From positions 1 through 64,000 of the forward strand of contig NZ_SSMW01000041.1 of NCBI RefSeq assembly GCF_004799405.1: 64,000 nucleotides of DNA, given 5' to 3'. The translations under genes and the position numbers were made by a program. This DNA is from Bradyrhizobium sp. (GTDB taxonomy: Bacteria > Pseudomonadota > Alphaproteobacteria > Rhizobiales > Xanthobacteraceae). The notes beneath the pieces were generated by a model, which saw nothing but the letters and a program-made list of their open reading frames with translations, was not told the origin of the DNA and made no database searches. Shown here one piece after another: positions 1 to 8,800 of this stretch. Each line of letters starts with the position of its first letter. Within the stretch, counting starts at the first letter, position 1.

Positions 1-127
1 TGGCATATTCGGGGGTCATGGTGGCGACCGCGGCAGTTCCGCGGGTCGCGATATGCCAGATGCCGATGAAGGCCACGAACAGCACGACCGACACGATCGC
101 CGCGCGGAAGCGAAGCGAGGAAGTCAT
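1..127 (-). CDS. ABC transporter permease, nitrate/sulfonate type (5' end only)
   Basis: Only the first 42 codons are in the window; the gene runs off the left edge. The N-terminus has a short basic start and one hydrophobic helix (about residues 8-26, AAIVSVVLFVAFIGIWHIA), as expected for the first membrane segment of an NrtB/SsuC-type permease. It lies 94 bp downstream of an NrtA-family binding protein on the same strand, so it is probably the membrane partner of that transporter. The permease call rests mainly on context, since the diagnostic EAA loop is outside the window. Confidence 0.6.
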   Translation of the reverse strand, partial: MTSSLRFRAAIVSVVLFVAFIGIWHIATRGTAAVATMTPEYA

Positions 128-133
128 CTCCGT

Positions 134-199
134 CTCCCCGCTTGCGGGGAGAGGGGCTGACGCGCGCCAGCCGACCTCTTCCCGCACGCGGGGAGAGGT
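134..199. repeat. Intergenic palindromic repeat (CCCCGC..GCGGGG type)
   Basis: Two copies of a CTCCCCGC/GCGGGGAGAGG hairpin lie head to tail between the binding-protein and permease genes. The same motif returns at 44090-44217, so this is a dispersed repeat family of the genome rather than a site specific to this operon. It could form hairpins in the transcript between the two transporter genes. Confidence 0.6.
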
Positions 200-221
200 A
201 AAGAAGGAGAAGTTGCCGCCC

Positions 222-1607
222 TCACGTTAGCTTCCTGATCTTGAAGCTGTTGAGATAATCTTCAGGCTTGGCGGGATCGAAGGTCTTGCCCATCACCGAG
301 AACGATTTGTACGACGCCGACGGCGGCGTCAGTCCCATGTCCTGCATCACCTTGCGCGTGTCGGTGGCGAGATAGACCTGCTCTGCCACCGCGTTGTAAT
401 CGACGTCGCCCTTGATCTGGCCCCAGCGTTTCATCTGCGTGAGCATCCAGACCGCGAAGGATTGCCAGGGGAACGGATCGAAGTCGACCCGCCTGGGATC
501 GATCTTGATGCCGCCAAGGCCGTCTGCGTAAGTTCCGGTGAGCGCCTGCTCCAGCACGGTGACCGGCGCATTGATGTAGTTCGCTGGCGCAATGGCTTCC
601 GCAATCTGTTTGCGGTTCTCGGGTTTCGAGGCGTAGGCGGTGGCATCGACGATCGCCCGCGTCAAAGCAGCAAAGCTGTTCGGCGATCCCGTGATGAACT
701 CCCGGCTCGCGGCGAAGCTGCAGCAGGGATGCCCGTCCCAGATTTCCTTGGACAGCATATGCATGAAACCGACGCCGTCATAGATCGCGCGCTGGCAGAT
801 ATTGTCGGGCGCGAGGAAGCCGTCGATGTTGTCGGCACGGAGGTTGGCGACCATTTCCGGCGGCGGCACCGAACGCAGCTGCACATCGGTGTCGGGATCG
901 AGGCCGTTTTCCGCGAGATAGTATCGCAGCAGGTAGTTGTGCATGGAGTAGTCGAACGGAATGGCGAACTTCATGCCCTTCCAGTCCTTCGGATCGCGTC
1001 TGTCCTTGTGCTTGATGGCCAGCGTAATGCCTTGGCCGTTGATGTTCTCGATGGCCGGGACGGTGAACGGGATCGCCTGCGCGCCGAGGCCAAGCGTGAT
1101 CGCGATCGGCATCGGCGCCAGCATGTGCGCGGCGTCGTATTCCTTGTTGAGGGTCTTGTCGCGGATCACGGCCCAGCCCGCGGTCTTCACGACCTCGACG
1201 TTGAGGCCGTGTTTGGCATAGAAGCCGAGCGGTGCGGCCATGATGATCGGCGTCGCACAGGTGATCGGAATGAAGCCTACCTTCAGGTCTTTTTTCTCCG
1301 GCGCGCCGGCCTCGGCGAAAACCTCGGTCGCGGTCCGGAGCGGAAAGAACTGCGAGATCGCGGCAAGCGCCGTCGATGCCCCGACCGATTTCAGGAAAGC
1401 CCGGCGCGCCGCATCCTTTGGAAACATCGCGCGCATGACGGCTGAGGCCACGACGCCCTGGTAACGCTGCTCCTCGGTTGGAACCGGCTCGCAACGCAGC
1501 GACGGGGTCGCCTGATTATGCTCGTCCTCCGAGCGATGCTGGCCGCAAACACAGCCCGAGCGTGAGAGCTTGCGATCGGCGTCGAAGGCGTCGTCGAAGG
1601 TGGACAT
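222..1607 (-). CDS. CmpA/NrtA-family ABC transporter substrate-binding protein
   Basis: This 461-residue protein belongs to the NrtA/CmpA branch of periplasmic binding proteins, which bind nitrate, bicarbonate or related anions. The start at 1607 has an AAGGA ribosome site 8 bases upstream; a longer frame to 1709 lacks one. A twin-arginine signal (RRAFLK, residues 68-73, followed by a hydrophobic stretch) comes unusually late, after about 60 residues containing a Cys-x-Cys-x2-His cluster (C19, C21, H24). The body starts at KDLKVGFIPITCATPIIMA. It is followed by the permease fragment and preceded by a sulfurtransferase gene on the same strand. The substrate is not certain; the neighbours would also fit a sulfur compound. 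Confidence 0.85.
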   Translation of the reverse strand: MSTFDDAFDADRKLSRSGCVCGQHRSEDEHNQATPSLRCEPVPTEEQRYQGVVASAVMRAMFPKDAARRAFLKSVGASTALAAISQFFPLRTATEVFAEAGAPEKKDLKVGFIPITCATPIIMAAPLGFYAKHGLNVEVVKTAGWAVIRDKTLNKEYDAAHMLAPMPIAITLGLGAQAIPFTVPAIENINGQGITLAIKHKDRRDPKDWKGMKFAIPFDYSMHNYLLRYYLAENGLDPDTDVQLRSVPPPEMVANLRADNIDGFLAPDNICQRAIYDGVGFMHMLSKEIWDGHPCCSFAASREFITGSPNSFAALTRAIVDATAYASKPENRKQIAEAIAPANYINAPVTVLEQALTGTYADGLGGIKIDPRRVDFDPFPWQSFAVWMLTQMKRWGQIKGDVDYNAVAEQVYLATDTRKVMQDMGLTPPSASYKSFSVMGKTFDPAKPEDYLNSFKIRKLT

Positions 1608-1718
1608 CCGGGATTCCTTTGCCAAGTGTTGAGAGGTATTGAGCAAACCCACAGGCAAAAGCTGCGCCAGTCGCAGCCCGGCCGCTAACCCGCAGCCGGG
1701 CTGCGACAATTTGCTCGG

Positions 1719-2597
1719 CTAGGCCGCCTTGCCCGTCAGCCTGGCATCGGTCGGCAAGCCCTGTTCAATCGGCAGCGATGGATCCCGGGACCATTCGTTC
1801 CACGACCCGAAATACATCCGTACGTCCTTGACGCCAGCGTTCTTGAGCGCAAGGAAGGTGTTCGACGCCCGCGCGCCCTTGAAGCAATAGAGGTACACCG
1901 GCGTATTTTGCGAGATGCCGACCGTGGCGCATTCGGCCAAAATCTCGTTCTTGGACTTGAAGCGCTGGCCCTCTGCGGTCGGCTTCATCATGCGATACCA
2001 TTCGAGCCAGACCGCGCCCGGGATGCGTCCCTTGCGCGGACAATAATCCTTGCCATAGGGCGAGGAGCTTTCGCCGATCCACTCGTCGACGTCGCGGACG
2101 TCGAGCAACGCGACGCCGGGCTTGCCGACCGCGGCAAGCATGGTTTTGGCATCGATCAGGATGTCGCCGGCGCCGGGAACGATCGTGAACGATGCGGGCG
2201 TCGGCTTCGGCACGTCGGTCGTGACCGGCAAGCCCTTGGCGACCCAGGCTTCGAACCCGCCATCGAGCACCTTAACCTTGGGATAGCCCAGCATGGTCAG
2301 GAGGTAGTAGCCGCGGCAGGACTGACCGAAGCCGGTATTCATCGACTGCTCGTAAACGACGGCGGTTTCCTTGCCGGAAAGCCCGGCCTTGCCGAAGGCG
2401 TCGGCGAACTTGGTCTTCAATTCGTGGATGCCTTCCGGGGTCGAGGTCGCAAGGTAGGTGAAGATTTCGTGCACGTTCACCGCGTTGGGGAGGTGCCCCG
2501 CGACATAGGCATCGGGATTTCGCGTGTCGATGATCACACACGGCTCTTTGGCCGAGAGATTGGCGAGTTCGCCGGCAGAAATCAGAACGTCTGTCAT
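1719..2597 (-). CDS. Sulfurtransferase with two rhodanese domains
   Basis: A 292-residue tandem rhodanese protein that moves sulfane sulfur from a donor such as thiosulfate or 3-mercaptopyruvate to a thiophilic acceptor. The N-terminal domain carries the typical IIDTRNPDAYVAGHLPNAVN motif and is presumably inactive. The C-terminal domain carries the candidate catalytic cysteine at about residue 238 in YCFKGARASN, which differs from the usual CGSGVTA loop of mercaptopyruvate sulfurtransferases, so the substrate is open. It lies between an acyl-CoA-dehydrogenase-like gene and the NrtA-like gene, all on the minus strand, which suggests a sulfur-handling operon. Confidence 0.88.
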   Translation of the reverse strand: MTDVLISAGELANLSAKEPCVIIDTRNPDAYVAGHLPNAVNVHEIFTYLATSTPEGIHELKTKFADAFGKAGLSGKETAVVYEQSMNTGFGQSCRGYYLLTMLGYPKVKVLDGGFEAWVAKGLPVTTDVPKPTPASFTIVPGAGDILIDAKTMLAAVGKPGVALLDVRDVDEWIGESSSPYGKDYCPRKGRIPGAVWLEWYRMMKPTAEGQRFKSKNEILAECATVGISQNTPVYLYCFKGARASNTFLALKNAGVKDVRMYFGSWNEWSRDPSLPIEQGLPTDARLTGKAA

Positions 2598-2672
2598 GTC
2601 AGGCCTCTCCTGTTTGGTGGTTGATGGTCAGGGTCGATTGCGAAATCCGTTTCAAAACTCGCACCATGGGCC

Positions 2673-3797
2673 TCAGGCTTGCGCGAGCATCTTGCGAAGC
2701 TGTTTGGTTGCCGGCGTCACGATGGCGACGAAGTAAGCCTCGCGCAGCCGGCGCTGGACGCGATGGCTCTTCAGGTAACCCCGCGCGCCGCAATGGAGCA
2801 TCGCCGCGTGCGCGGCAGCGACGCCGGCCTCGCCGATGTTCAGGCGCAGCGCCACGACGCGGCGCCAGTAGCCGTCGTCCGCATTCAACGGGTCGCGCGC
2901 CAGCACCATCGTTTCGGCCTCGAGATCGGCCAGCAGATCCTGAAAACTCTCCGGCTGTTGCTGCAGGTAGCGATTGACGTGACCGAGCGGCTCGGCGACC
3001 TCGTTCATGATCGCGATGCAATCCCTGATCAGGCCGATACCCATCCCGGCCTGCAGCAGGATGAATCCGGCGCGGATTTTCCCGACGAAGGGACCCGCCG
3101 GCTCCGCCAGAACATGATTGTCGGGCACGAAGGCGTCGCGGAACTGGACGCCGTAGGTGCCGGTGCCGTCCATGGCGAGGAACGGCTTGCAGGGCTGCAG
3201 CGCGACAGCGGGATCGGCGCAATCGGCAAGGAACATCACGATCTCGCCGGACCTGCCCTCGATCTCGAAGATCGTTCCGAACCAATGATCCGGGCCGAGA
3301 TTCGACACCCACGGCAGCGCACCGCGCACGACGTAGCCACCGTCGACCTTGCGGCCCTTCAATTTCAGCTTCTCGATCCCGAAGAAATTTTTCATCGGAT
3401 TGGAAAGGCCGGTGCCGCCGAGAATCCTTCCCGTCGCGGCCGCGTCGGTGAATTTGCCGGCCAGCGCCGGATTGCCGGAATTCGCGGCGTACCAGACCAG
3501 CGTGTTCTGGCACCACGCCATGAAGGCGGTGGCGCCGCAGACTTCGCCAAGGGCCGAGATCGATTGAATGGCGCAGCGCAGGTCGGCTGCGCCATTGCTC
3601 GGCCGGTGGCTTCCCCAGGCCCCGGCCTCGCCGAGGCGTCTTAACAGGTCGGCCGGATAGAGCGTGCCGGCGTCGATCGCCGCCGCCAGCGGCGCCAGCT
3701 CTTTACGCGCAATCACCGCGACCTCGCCGGCGACCGATAGCGGCGAAAGATCGCTGTCCTGGTCGGCCGGTAGACGCGATGCGGCCACTGAACTCAT
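2673..3797 (-). CDS. Acyl-CoA dehydrogenase family protein
   Basis: A 374-residue protein with the three-part acyl-CoA dehydrogenase layout: helical N-terminus, middle beta domain (LGGTGLSNPMKNFFG, then GGYVVRGALPWVSN) and C-terminal helical bundle. Such proteins bind FAD; some relatives (SfnB, DszC-type) act as flavin-dependent monooxygenases on organosulfur compounds instead of oxidising acyl-CoA. The rhodanese next door makes a sulfur role plausible, but that is inference. The gene is on the same strand as osmC upstream and the rhodanese downstream (gaps about 60-75 bp), so the genes are probably co-transcribed. I do not see a clear catalytic glutamate and leave the substrate open. Confidence 0.8.
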   Translation of the reverse strand: MSSVAASRLPADQDSDLSPLSVAGEVAVIARKELAPLAAAIDAGTLYPADLLRRLGEAGAWGSHRPSNGAADLRCAIQSISALGEVCGATAFMAWCQNTLVWYAANSGNPALAGKFTDAAATGRILGGTGLSNPMKNFFGIEKLKLKGRKVDGGYVVRGALPWVSNLGPDHWFGTIFEIEGRSGEIVMFLADCADPAVALQPCKPFLAMDGTGTYGVQFRDAFVPDNHVLAEPAGPFVGKIRAGFILLQAGMGIGLIRDCIAIMNEVAEPLGHVNRYLQQQPESFQDLLADLEAETMVLARDPLNADDGYWRRVVALRLNIGEAGVAAAHAAMLHCGARGYLKSHRVQRRLREAYFVAIVTPATKQLRKMLAQA

Positions 3798-3857
3798 CGG
3801 ACTCTCCGAACTGCGGGAATTTCAAAGCCTGTTGCAAATCACGGCGCCGCGCGCCCT

Positions 3858-4400
3858 CTACGCACTGACCTCGAGATTGACCGGCCGGGTGAAGGTGTTG
3901 GCGACCGGCGACCACTTCTTGACGTGGGTCACCAGCGCATCGATCTCGCTTTGCGGAATGCCTTCGCACTCCATGTCGACCTTGACCCGCACATCGGTGA
4001 AGCCGACCGGCTTTTCGCTGACGTCGCCGGTGCCCCATACCGCCGTGATGTTGAGGTCGCCCTCGAGTTCGAGTTCGAGTTTGTTGACGGTCCATCCGCG
4101 ATGGACCGCGTTGGCGTGAAGCCCGACCGCAAGGCAGGAGCCGAGTGCGGCCAGCGAGGCCTCGGAGGGATTGGGAGCGGTGTCGTCGCCTAACAGACCC
4201 GGCGGCTCGTCGACGATGTAGGGCGCAAGGTTGCGGATGTAATTGGCATGACGGAACTTGCCCTCGGCCACCGTTTTGCACTTTAAGGTCTTGATGACCT
4301 GCGGATTGGCCTTGCCGTTCGCGATGAGCTGTTCCAGCCCCTTTTTGTCGATCGGGGCAAGGCAGCCTGTAAGCACTGTTTTTTGAGCGACAGCAGTCAT
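3858..4400 (-). CDS. OsmC family protein
   Basis: A 180-residue OsmC/Ohr-fold protein, a family that reduces organic peroxides or handles reactive sulfur species with two cysteines. One cysteine is in the helix motif LGSCLAVGLHANA, and a second occurs in VDMECEGIPQ, consistent with the reactive pair. The start at 4400 has a GGGAGAG ribosome site, which makes it preferable to the in-frame ATG at 4466. It is the first gene of the presumed minus-strand operon with the flavoprotein and rhodanese, and is divergent from a TetR gene with a candidate operator 23 bp upstream of its start codon. Confidence 0.87.
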   Translation of the reverse strand: MTAVAQKTVLTGCLAPIDKKGLEQLIANGKANPQVIKTLKCKTVAEGKFRHANYIRNLAPYIVDEPPGLLGDDTAPNPSEASLAALGSCLAVGLHANAVHRGWTVNKLELELEGDLNITAVWGTGDVSEKPVGFTDVRVKVDMECEGIPQSEIDALVTHVKKWSPVANTFTRPVNLEVSA

Positions 4401-4422
4401 TATTTCTCTCCCTGGAGGTAGG

Positions 4423-4436
4423 ATACCGAACGGTCT
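4423..4436. promoter_or_regulatory. Candidate TetR operator
   Basis: An imperfect inverted repeat, ATACCG-AA-CGGTCT, lies just upstream of the osmC start and in the space between it and the divergent TetR gene. ACCG-NN-CGGT palindromes are typical targets of small TetR regulators. The position would let the regulator block the osmC operon. This is a prediction from symmetry and location. Confidence 0.5.
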
Positions 4437-4628
4437 GTTTCCTGCATGAACCGTGCCAGACGGCACTGAAACGAAAACGCGAAGCGTTGAAGCCGCTTAG
4501 CCGCCGCTGCCTTCGAATCGGTCAATGGCGAATTGCTCAAACGTGATGCAACTGCTGACTGCCGAGATTATTTTGAGCGCAGAAAAATGCGGCTTGATGC
4601 ATGCGGCACAGTTGGATTAACTGCGCAC

Positions 4629-5294
4629 ATGGGCAGACCATCGGCGAAGAAGCGATCCGTTGCGATAAAATCTTCCGGCGGTGACGACGAGTCCGCGCGC
4701 GGGCGCCTGCTCAGTGCCGCGACACGGCTGTTCTGCAAGGACGGAATAAACGCGACCGGCATCGACGCGATCATCCATGAAGCCGGTACCGCCAAGACCA
4801 CGCTGTACAAATTGTTCGGCTCGAAAACCAACCTCGTGCATGTCGTGCTGGAGACCGAAGGCAAGCAGTGGCGCGAATGGTTTATCGCCGCGCTAGAGTC
4901 GGGCGGCGGCGATGCCCAGACCAAACTGACTCGGATTTTTCCTGCGCTAAAGGACTGGTTTGGCCAGGAACGTTTCTATGGCTGTCCCTTCATCAATGCC
5001 GTCGGCGAACACGACAAGGATCAGAAGCAGTTTCGCGCGATCGCGATGCGGCACAAGAAAGTCGTCCTGGCGCACATCGAGAAACTGGCGAGCGAGATGG
5101 GCGCGGCGGAGCCGCAGATGCTTGCCCATCAGCTCGCCCTTCTGATGGACGGCGCGATCGTCGCAGCCATGGTCTCCCGCAATCCCGGCGTCGCAGACAT
5201 GGCGGGATTGGCCGCCGATTCCCTGTTCGCGCCTTCGAAGCTGAGGAAACCGAAACGAACCGGCGCGGCGACGGCGCAACTCGTAGCCGTCTGA
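4629..5294 (+). CDS. TetR family transcriptional regulator
   Basis: A 221-residue TetR-type repressor. The N-terminal helix-turn-helix (about residues 20-65) reads RLLSAATRLFCKDG followed by DAIIHEAGTAKTTLYKLFGS, the classic recognition helix. The C-terminal half is the variable ligand-binding domain with GCPFINAVGE, similar to regulators of hydrolase and redox genes. The start at 4629 fits the usual short N-terminus; an ATG at 4533 would add 32 residues atypical of the family. It is divergent from the osmC-flavoprotein-rhodanese operon and is the likely regulator of it. Confidence 0.88.
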   Translation: MGRPSAKKRSVAIKSSGGDDESARGRLLSAATRLFCKDGINATGIDAIIHEAGTAKTTLYKLFGSKTNLVHVVLETEGKQWREWFIAALESGGGDAQTKLTRIFPALKDWFGQERFYGCPFINAVGEHDKDQKQFRAIAMRHKKVVLAHIEKLASEMGAAEPQMLAHQLALLMDGAIVAAMVSRNPGVADMAGLAADSLFAPSKLRKPKRTGAATAQLVAV

Positions 5295-5345
5295 CTTCCA
5301 ACACTTGCGGCGGGGTCGAATCGTAGTCGAGCATTTCGGGCCCGA

Positions 5346-5441
5346 TGGTTCGAGACGCTGCGGCGCCACCGTGCTCCTCACCATGAGGGACCTCATCGCC
5401 GAAGGGCGCGCACTTGCACCCGTCTCGAAGGATGAAGACGT
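5346..5441. repeat. Dispersed intergenic repeat (GGTTCGAGACG..CGTCTCGAAGGATGA)
   Basis: A palindromic element with outer arms GGTTCGAGACG and CGTCTCGAAGGATGA and an inner part containing GCTCCTCACCATGAGG and GCGCGCACTTGC. A second copy of the same family, in the other orientation, lies at 54414-54513 inside the flagellar operon. It separates the TetR gene from the convergent TrmJ gene and may act as a bidirectional hairpin. It carries no coding frame. Confidence 0.75.
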
Positions 5442-5455
5442 TGGACCGCAAAACC

Positions 5456-6658
5456 CTAGCGAACCTGCGGAAGCCCAGCCTCCAGCCGGTCTAGCTGCGC
5501 TGCGATATCGCGCTCGACATCGGCGACATCGATCCGGACCACCCGGTAGCCGCGCTGCTCCAGCCATGCCTGGCGTGCCGCACGGTCTTTCGCGATGACA
5601 TCGGTCTCGCCGGGATTGATCAGTTCGATCGCCACCCGGTGCACAAAGGAAACAAAATCCGGGATATGCCGGCCGACCGGCGTCTGTCGTTTGAACTGCC
5701 CGGCGAAGCGGCGATCGGTGGTCAACGCCCGCCACAGGATGCGTTCGGCATCGGTCGGGTTTCGCCGCAGCAACCGCGCCAGCCCGCGCACCGTGCCGCT
5801 TTCCGACGGCAACGCGCCCTGCCCGTGCTCGGCGAGCAACGCCCGCAGCCGCGTCGCCTGTTCGCCGTCGAGCACCCCGCCCTTGGCCGGACCCTTTCTC
5901 CCTTCCGCAATCGCCATGACCACGCCGTGCAGGGTGTGCATATCCTGCTTGGTCGGCTCCTTGCGGGAGAAGATGTTGCGCAGGTTGACCAGCATGGTCT
6001 CGCGCTTTTCCGCCGGGCGCAGGAATTCGACCTGGTCGAGCTCGCGCACCAGATTGTCGAAGAACGCCTGCATCTGGTGCTGCGAGGCGCGCTCGGAACG
6101 CTCGGGCATCGCAAACGGCAACGCGCCCTCGGTCGCAAGCTTGAACCATTCGTAACCCATCAAGAGCACCGCCTGCGCAAGGTTGAGCGAGGCGAAGCCG
6201 GGGTTGACCGGAAAGGTGATGATGCGGTCGGCCAGCGCCACCTCCTCGTTCTGCAGCCCGTAGCGCTCGCGGCCAAACAGGATGCCGACCTTGCCGCCGC
6301 CGGCGATGTCGGTCGCGATCTGGCGCGCCGCGACTTCCGGCGCCACCACCGGCTTGGCCTGGTCATGGGCGCGGGCGGTGGTCGCGAACAGCAGCGTGAG
6401 GTCGGCGACCGCCTGTTCGACGGTGTCGAACAGCTCGGCCTGGTCCAGAATATGATCGGCGCCGGCGGCGGCGCGCCGGGCATGCATGTTCGGCCAGCCG
6501 TCACGCGGATTGACGATCCGCAAGCCGGTCAGCCCGAAATTGCCCATCGCGCGCGCGGCCATGCCGATGTTTTCGCCGAGCTGGGGCTCGACCAGCACGA
6601 CAACGGGGCCGGCTAGCGTGACGCCTGATTTGGTCTTGTCGGTGCCCGAGCCGGACAT
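5456..6658 (-). CDS. TrmJ-type tRNA methyltransferase fused to a DUF559 domain
   Basis: A 400-residue protein in two parts. Residues 15-250 are a SPOUT (TrmH/TrmJ) RNA methyltransferase with all three knot motifs: NIGMAARAM (30-38), FGRERYGLQNEE (128-139) and SLNLAQAV (157-164). TrmJ 2'-O-methylates position 32 of certain tRNAs using S-adenosylmethionine. Residues 296-395 match DUF559, a Vsr/restriction-endonuclease-like fold, with an RNPTDAERILWRAL entry helix, a PDFV acid at about 334 and an acid in AIELINPGE. Ordinary TrmJ ends near residue 250, so the second domain is an addition. It stands alone, upstream of and divergent from icd. Confidence 0.88.
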   Translation of the reverse strand: MSGSGTDKTKSGVTLAGPVVVLVEPQLGENIGMAARAMGNFGLTGLRIVNPRDGWPNMHARRAAAGADHILDQAELFDTVEQAVADLTLLFATTARAHDQAKPVVAPEVAARQIATDIAGGGKVGILFGRERYGLQNEEVALADRIITFPVNPGFASLNLAQAVLLMGYEWFKLATEGALPFAMPERSERASQHQMQAFFDNLVRELDQVEFLRPAEKRETMLVNLRNIFSRKEPTKQDMHTLHGVVMAIAEGRKGPAKGGVLDGEQATRLRALLAEHGQGALPSESGTVRGLARLLRRNPTDAERILWRALTTDRRFAGQFKRQTPVGRHIPDFVSFVHRVAIELINPGETDVIAKDRAARQAWLEQRGYRVVRIDVADVERDIAAQLDRLEAGLPQVR

Positions 6659-7031
6659 CTCACTTCACTTTCTGATTCAACGTCTGAAGATCTTGAATCG
6701 AGGTCTCATCGGACGCGCTGCAGGAACGCCTTACTGGATTGCCCGTCCGGCAGAATTTCTCAAGCAAAATAACCGGGTTACGGACACAACCTGACACTCG
6801 AGCAAAACCTCAATTGCAGAAGAAAATTCCGTGGCAAACCGACCGGCGATCACGACCGCGCCCGGCGCGGTTGTTTCGGGATATCGCCGCGACGCCGGTT
6901 TCCAGCTGGCTCGAAATCAGGCCCCAGTTGCCCGCCCATTCGCCTTCCAGCCCACGTTTTCGGGTGCTATAGCGACCCGGCAACCGCCACTCGCCCGAAA
7001 CGCGCGCTTCCAAGAAAAGGCCCGACCTGCC
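6659..7031. other. Intergenic region between trmJ-like gene and icd
   Basis: This 373-bp divergent spacer should hold the promoters of both genes, but I could not pick a convincing -35/-10 pair. An open frame continues upstream of icd to 6831, but it lacks the conserved protein start and is not taken as coding. No repeat or structured RNA was recognised. Confidence 0.5.
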
Positions 7032-8249
7032 ATGGCAAAAATCAAGGTGACCAACCCCGTCGTCGAACTCGATGGCGACGAGATGACCCGGATCATCTGG
7101 CAATACATCAAGGACAAGCTGATCACCCCGTTCCTCGATATCAACCTGATGTATTTCGACCTCGGGATGGAACACCGCGACGAGACCAACGACCAGGTGA
7201 CCATCGATGCCGCCAACGCCATCAAGAAGGTCGGCGTCGGCGTCAAATGCGCCACCATCACCCCGGACGAAGGCCGGGTGAAGGAATTCGGCCTCAAGGA
7301 GATGTGGAAGTCGCCGAACGGCACTATCCGCAACATCCTGGGCGGCGTCGTGTTCCGCGAACCCATCATCTGCAAGAACGTGCCGCGGCTGGTGCCGGGC
7401 TGGACCAAGCCGATCATCATCGGCCGCCATGCCTTCGGCGACCAGTATCGCGCCACCGACTTCAAATTTCCGGGCAAGGGCACGCTGACGATGAAATTCG
7501 TCGGCGAGGACGGCAAGGTGATCGAGCGGGAGGTCTACAAGTCGCCCGGCGCCGGCATTGCGCTGGCGATGTACAACCTCGACGATTCCATCGCCGATTT
7601 CGCCCGCGCCTCGCTCAACATGGGCCTGTCGAAGGGCTATTCGGTCTATCTGTCGACCAAGAACACCATCCTCAAGGTCTATGACGGGCGCTTCAAGGAC
7701 ATCTTCCAGGACATCTTCGACAAGGAATTCAAGCCGAAATTCGACGCCAAGAAGATCACCTACGAGCATCGCCTGATCGACGACATGGTGGCGGCTGCGA
7801 TGAAATGGTCCGGCGGCTACGTATGGGCCTGCAAGAACTACGACGGCGACGTGCAGTCCGACACTGTGGCGCAAGGTTACGGTTCGCTGGGGCTGATGAC
7901 CTCGGTGCTGATGACGCCCGACGGCAAGACGGTCGAAGCCGAGGCCGCCCATGGCACGGTCACGCGGCATTACCGCGAGCATCAGAAGGGCAAGGAGACC
8001 TCGACCAACTCGATCGCCTCGATCTTCGCCTGGACCCGCGGGCTGTCGCACCGCGCCAAGCTCGACAATAACGAGGCTCTGGCGAAGTTCGCGGCGACGC
8101 TGGAGCGGGTCTGCGTCGAAACCGTCGAAGCCGGTTACATGACCAAGGACCTGGCTTTGCTGGTCGGTGCCGACCAGCGCTGGCTGTCCACCACCGGCTT
8201 CCTCGACAAGGTCGCCGAGAATCTCACGAAAGCGATGGCGACGGCATAA
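7032..8249 (+). CDS. icd: NADP-dependent isocitrate dehydrogenase
   Basis: A 405-residue homodimeric, eukaryote-like (type II) isocitrate dehydrogenase that converts isocitrate to 2-oxoglutarate and CO2 with NADPH formation in the TCA cycle. The N-terminus ([20 protein letters not shown]) and the substrate/metal segments ([43 protein letters not shown]) are intact. The start at 7032 gives the family's usual beginning and length. Proximity to alaS and recA is common in alphaproteobacteria. Nothing is unusual about this copy. Confidence 0.97.
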   Translation: MAKIKVTNPVVELDGDEMTRIIWQYIKDKLITPFLDINLMYFDLGMEHRDETNDQVTIDAANAIKKVGVGVKCATITPDEGRVKEFGLKEMWKSPNGTIRNILGGVVFREPIICKNVPRLVPGWTKPIIIGRHAFGDQYRATDFKFPGKGTLTMKFVGEDGKVIEREVYKSPGAGIALAMYNLDDSIADFARASLNMGLSKGYSVYLSTKNTILKVYDGRFKDIFQDIFDKEFKPKFDAKKITYEHRLIDDMVAAAMKWSGGYVWACKNYDGDVQSDTVAQGYGSLGLMTSVLMTPDGKTVEAEAAHGTVTRHYREHQKGKETSTNSIASIFAWTRGLSHRAKLDNNEALAKFAATLERVCVETVEAGYMTKDLALLVGADQRWLSTTGFLDKVAENLTKAMATA

Positions 8250-8276
8250 CGAACCGCCAATGCGGAGAGCGCGGCC

Positions 8277-8783
8277 ATGCTATTTCCCAGGAGTGCCGCG
8301 CTGGCGTTACTGCTGCTGTCGGGTTTGCCGGTGAGCGCGCCGGCAGAAACGCCCGCCGAGGCCGTCGCCCCGTCGCCGGGAGAAACCATCGTGCTCAGCG
8401 TGCACGCCGAAGGCGCGCAGGTCTACGAATGCAAGGCCGGCGCCGACGGCAAGCTCGGCTGGGTATTCCGCGAACCGATCGCGACGCTGCTGGCCGATGG
8501 CAGGACCGTCGGCCGTCACTATGCCGGGCCGAACTGGGAACACGGCGATGGCAGCGCGGTGGTCGGAAAGGTTACCGCTAGCGCGCCGGGTGCGACGCCG
8601 AACGATATTCCCTGGCTCAAGCTTGAGGTGATTTCCCGGCGCGGCAACGGCATCCTCACCGGCGTCACCGCGGTGCAGCGGATCAATACCAAGGGCGGCA
8701 AGCTTGACGGGGTGTGCGACAACGCCGGCAGCTTCGCGAGCGCGCCCTACTCCGCCGAATATGTCTTCCTGCGCAAGGCCTGA
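8277..8783 (+). CDS. DUF3455 domain-containing secreted protein
   Basis: A 168-residue exported protein. Residues 1-24 are a signal peptide (LALLLLSGLPVSAPA then a small-residue cleavage region). The mature part has the DUF3455 signature: a VHAEGAQVYECKA strand, WVFREPIATLL, then HYAGPNWEHGDGSAVVGKV and a conserved C-terminal AEYVFLRK. The biochemical role of the family is not known. It starts 27 bp after icd on the same strand and could be read through from it, but no functional link is evident. Confidence 0.85.
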   Translation: MLFPRSAALALLLLSGLPVSAPAETPAEAVAPSPGETIVLSVHAEGAQVYECKAGADGKLGWVFREPIATLLADGRTVGRHYAGPNWEHGDGSAVVGKVTASAPGATPNDIPWLKLEVISRRGNGILTGVTAVQRINTKGGKLDGVCDNAGSFASAPYSAEYVFLRKA

Positions 8784-8800
8784 ACGGCGGGAGGGGTGCG

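Noticed and set aside
1608..1709. 34-residue N-terminal extension of the NrtA-like protein
   Set aside because: No ribosome site at 1709, and AAGGA is positioned for the start at 1607.
6810..8051. 413-codon minus-strand frame opposite icd
   Set aside because: Same kind of shadow; the composition is low in hydrophobic order and the icd frame is fully conserved.
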